From Paramecium sonneborni (Eukaryota > Ciliophora > Oligohymenophorea > Peniculida > Parameciidae): a stretch of 64,000 nucleotides of DNA. Location of the stretch: assembly GCA_905182985.1 (NCBI GenBank), contig CAJJDN010000042.1, positions 157,491-221,490 of the forward strand, given 5' to 3'. The position numbers were made by a program, and so were the translations under genes. Positions 61,404-64,000 of this stretch are shown piece by piece. The notes under the pieces are model-generated. The model had not been told where the DNA came from. It did not search any database and worked only from the letters and a program-made list of their open reading frames with translations. The first letter of the stretch is position 1, and every line of letters starts with the position of its first letter.

Positions 61404-63531
61404 TCATTCTAAAATACCTTCAAATTGATTATCTGATACATCACTAAATGCATCTTGATTAAATGAATCATTTTCAAATTCTTAAAATTATGGTTTTTGA
61501 TTTTATTTTTACTAAAAATGAAATATAAAAAATGATATTATTACTTTTTAATCATAATTTTTAATTGAATTATTGATAGATAATGGATTGTAAGCATCAA
61601 ATGTAAAAGCACTACACCAAGAATCTAAGTTATCTTAAACTAAATAATCATAACTTCTAATAAATAAAATATTGATAAATAAATACTTAAGATTAGCCCA
61701 AACTTATTAAGTGATTTAAAACTTTTCAATAGAATAACTATTACCTCCACATGCATATAAATTATTATTATAAATAATTAATTTATTTCTTAAATCTCTA
61801 CCTTCATTCATCATACCAATAACTTTAATAGTTTAATTATTTGTATCAAATATTTATAATTAATTAGAAAAGCCTTAATTAGAACTAAGAATTAAAATAA
61901 AATGTATATATACCCTCCTCCTAAAATGAGAATCGAATTATCATCATAAGAAAGCGCTGCTGCATTACTAAATCCTTATTTAAATTTGATATCTAATATT
62001 TTCCATTAATTATCTTTAACAGAATATCTTTCAATAGTATTTTATCTTTCTCTCCCATCAAATCCACCAAATACATAAATATATTTATTTAAAGCAGTAG
62101 CAGCAGCAAAAGCACATTTTTATTTTTAAAGTGGATCAATCATTTTCCATTCATCTGTAGCCAAACTATACTTTTCACAACAAGATAACATTTATTTTGT
62201 AGTTCCATCATAACTAATTAGATTATTTATTAATATTACCCTCCTATTGCATATATACATTCATCTAAATATACACAAGCATGTTCTTTTCTTGGATAAT
62301 ACATACTCTTTAAAGCTTATTATTAAAATCCTTTAGATGGACATATTAACATTGCATTTCTACTAACTCCTCCTCCTGTTATTATTATATCACCATTTGG
62401 TAGACTTGCTGCCGCAGCATAATAATTATAATCAAATGTATTCTTATCTATTAATTTATTATATTATACATTTGTTATTTATCTGTATTACCAATCATTT
62501 GCTTCAATATTATAAACTAATATTTTATGCTTCTCACCAAAAAAACAAATCTATGGATTACTCACATTTTTCTTAAATTATCCATAATTTCCTATATCAT
62601 TTAATATTCTTTATTCAAAACTTAATATTGGTAGTATCCTGTAATCACTCTTTTTTAATTATTTTAATTGAATGATATCTCTCTCTGCTTCTTCATCTAA
62701 ATTATTTATCTCTTTAACTAAATCATTTCCCTTATATACTTTTGTAGTCTCTACTTATTTCATTTATTATACTTAATTCATTATGTTTTTATTCCAATTT
62801 ATATAATATTTAATCCATATTTAATAATAAGGATTAATTATATGCTAATCCTAATTTTATTTATTCACTTTCTTAATCAAATATTTCTAACAATTTATTC
62901 TTTAATTCTTTTCTCCTTCTTTCACATTTCGCAATTAATTTATCTATTTAATCATCTATTTATTGAATCTATATATACTATTTCATTTCATATACCAATT
63001 TTATATTATCTAATTCTAATTACTCTTTACAATCATCAAAATTCTTCATTTATTTTTCCAAACATTCATAATGACTTTTCAATTTTTATTAGATTCTACT
63101 TACTCTATTCATTTATAAAGAAACTAATATAAACATTTAAAATAATACCTGAATGTTCATATTTAAAGAATTTATGACCATAATGTTCAGTTATGCATTC
63201 TGTACACATATTTGATTAATCATCTTCGCAATAAAACTACAATGGATATTTCTAATGTATTGAACAGAGTTCAAATGTTTTTCTAATTATTAATTGCTCC
63301 TGCTTACTATTCTTCTTAAAATTTAGAAGCTAAATCCATAGCTACAAAATTCTTGCTTAAATTATGAGGTTTTATGTGAGCTTCATGTTTTGTCCTACAA
63401 AGTGGACATTCGATTCTCTTATTTACATTATACATTGTTTCAAGACACATAGTACAATATGTATGACCACATAGAAGGTTTCTTGCCACTCTATTTTAAG
63501 CATATAATTCATAACACATTGGACATTCCAT
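61404..63531 (-). CDS. TRIM-like RING/B-box/coiled-coil protein with Kelch repeats
   Basis: Starts MECPMCYELYAQNRVARNLL. The C3HC4 RING is complete: CPMC, CGHTYCTMCLE, CPLC within residues 3-45. A B-box follows: LCSIHQKYPLQFYCEDDQSN, then MCTECITEHYGHKF, with alternating Cys/His/Asp ligands. Next is a coiled coil of about 120 residues (YECLEKQMKNFDDCKEQLEL). The C-terminal half is a Kelch propeller: AAAASLPNGDIIITGGG, YYPRKEHACVYLDECIYAIG, further units with the Gly-Gly and Tyr/Trp pattern, and an acidic end FNQDAFSDVSDNQFEGILE. This order predicts a ubiquitin ligase whose Kelch domain picks substrates. Several short introns are present. Confidence 0.9.
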
Positions 63532-63611
63532 TTATTTTTAATAATCACTATTATTAATTTTGATTTTATTTATTATAAAAAATATAAAAATATTTCCATA
63601 TTACTAGATTT

Positions 63612-64000
63612 TCAATTTTACTTAAATAAAGGAATATCTACTCTATAACATCCTGCAGAATCATCCTCTTAATCATCAAAATTTTTATTTAAGTCTTTAT
63701 TAAATTTTATAGTCTTTTTGCTTGGATAATATTTAGTATTTGTAATAATCTTCCCTCTTACTGTCTGTATACTTCTTTTCATTGGTTTCTCTTAAATCAA
63801 TTCCTTTGAAAGCTTCTTAAATTTATTATATTAATATTCCTCTACATAATACTTAAATTCTTAATCTTATTGTAAGTCTTTTGAATCATTATACATTTAA
63901 TATTTCATCTACATATCTGATACATATAAAAACTAATAAACTTCCAATCCTTTATTTTTATCTATTGTATCTTATAAAAAATAATCGGGCAATAATTATT
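63612..64000 (-). CDS. Partial gene, paralogue of 57129-58174
   Basis: Cut by the right edge, so only the C-terminal part is seen, ending at TGA 63612. It reads LPDYFLQDTIDKNKGLEVY, FKYYVEEYQYNKFKKLSKEL, KRSIQTVRGKIITNTKYYPS, KKTIKFNKDL, then an acidic patch FDDQEDDSAGCYRVDIP. Block by block it follows the C-terminus of the gene at 57129, with clear divergence between them. Function unknown. Confidence 0.75.

Overview
This is a eukaryotic window, almost certainly from the macronuclear genome of a ciliate of the Paramecium type. Every recognisable gene reads through TAA and TAG as glutamine and ends only at TGA. Introns are tiny (about 20 to 32 nt, GT...AG), the DNA is very AT-rich, and genes lie on both strands with gaps that are often below 100 bp. 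Removing the proposed introns restores an intact frame in nearly every gene where I checked it. Calls rest on translating the raw sequence by eye with this code. An ORF scan that treats TAA/TAG as stops sees almost none of these genes.

Layout. 0.6-8.8 kb: a tubulin tyrosine ligase-like enzyme, an MBOAT acyltransferase, several small hypothetical genes, a leucine-rich repeat protein and a small secreted protein. 8.8-12 kb: two tandem paralogous membrane proteins, one with a long polyglutamine tail. 12-18.2 kb: a small hydrophobic ORF and a VPS13/chorein-type lipid-transfer protein. 18.2-26.8 kb: a very large IP3-receptor-type calcium release channel. 26.8-29.5 kb: poorly coding sequence around an assembly gap. 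29.5-31.6 kb: a GCN5 acetyltransferase with bromodomain and a coiled-coil protein. 32-41.5 kb: coiled-coil and ciliary genes, including CFAP45 and a SAXO-family protein. 42.4-51.7 kb: the large U2AF splicing factor, a protein with a degenerate P-loop, a TPR protein, an MAP3K-like kinase and a Y-family DNA polymerase (eta type). 52-64 kb: a calpain-like protein lacking its catalytic Cys and His, membrane proteins, an LRRC40 orthologue, a RING/B-box/Kelch protein, and two related genes of unknown function, one cut by the window edge.

There is no operon logic; the genes are independent. A functional theme is still visible: cilium and microtubule biology (TTLL, CFAP45, SAXO, perhaps the coiled-coil and TPR proteins) and calcium or membrane biology (IP3R-type channel, calpain-like protein, chorein protein). 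Three long, apparently exact direct duplications each flank a gap character (one n, one n, and 330 n). They look like unmerged contig ends, so the real locus is probably about 3.2 kb shorter plus an unknown gap.

I found no mobile element, CRISPR array, rRNA or tRNA gene. I see no new multi-gene system. The most unusual items are the non-catalytic calpain, the polyglutamine tail written mostly in TAA codons on one of two tandem paralogues, the degenerate P-loop protein, and the overlapping stop/start codons.
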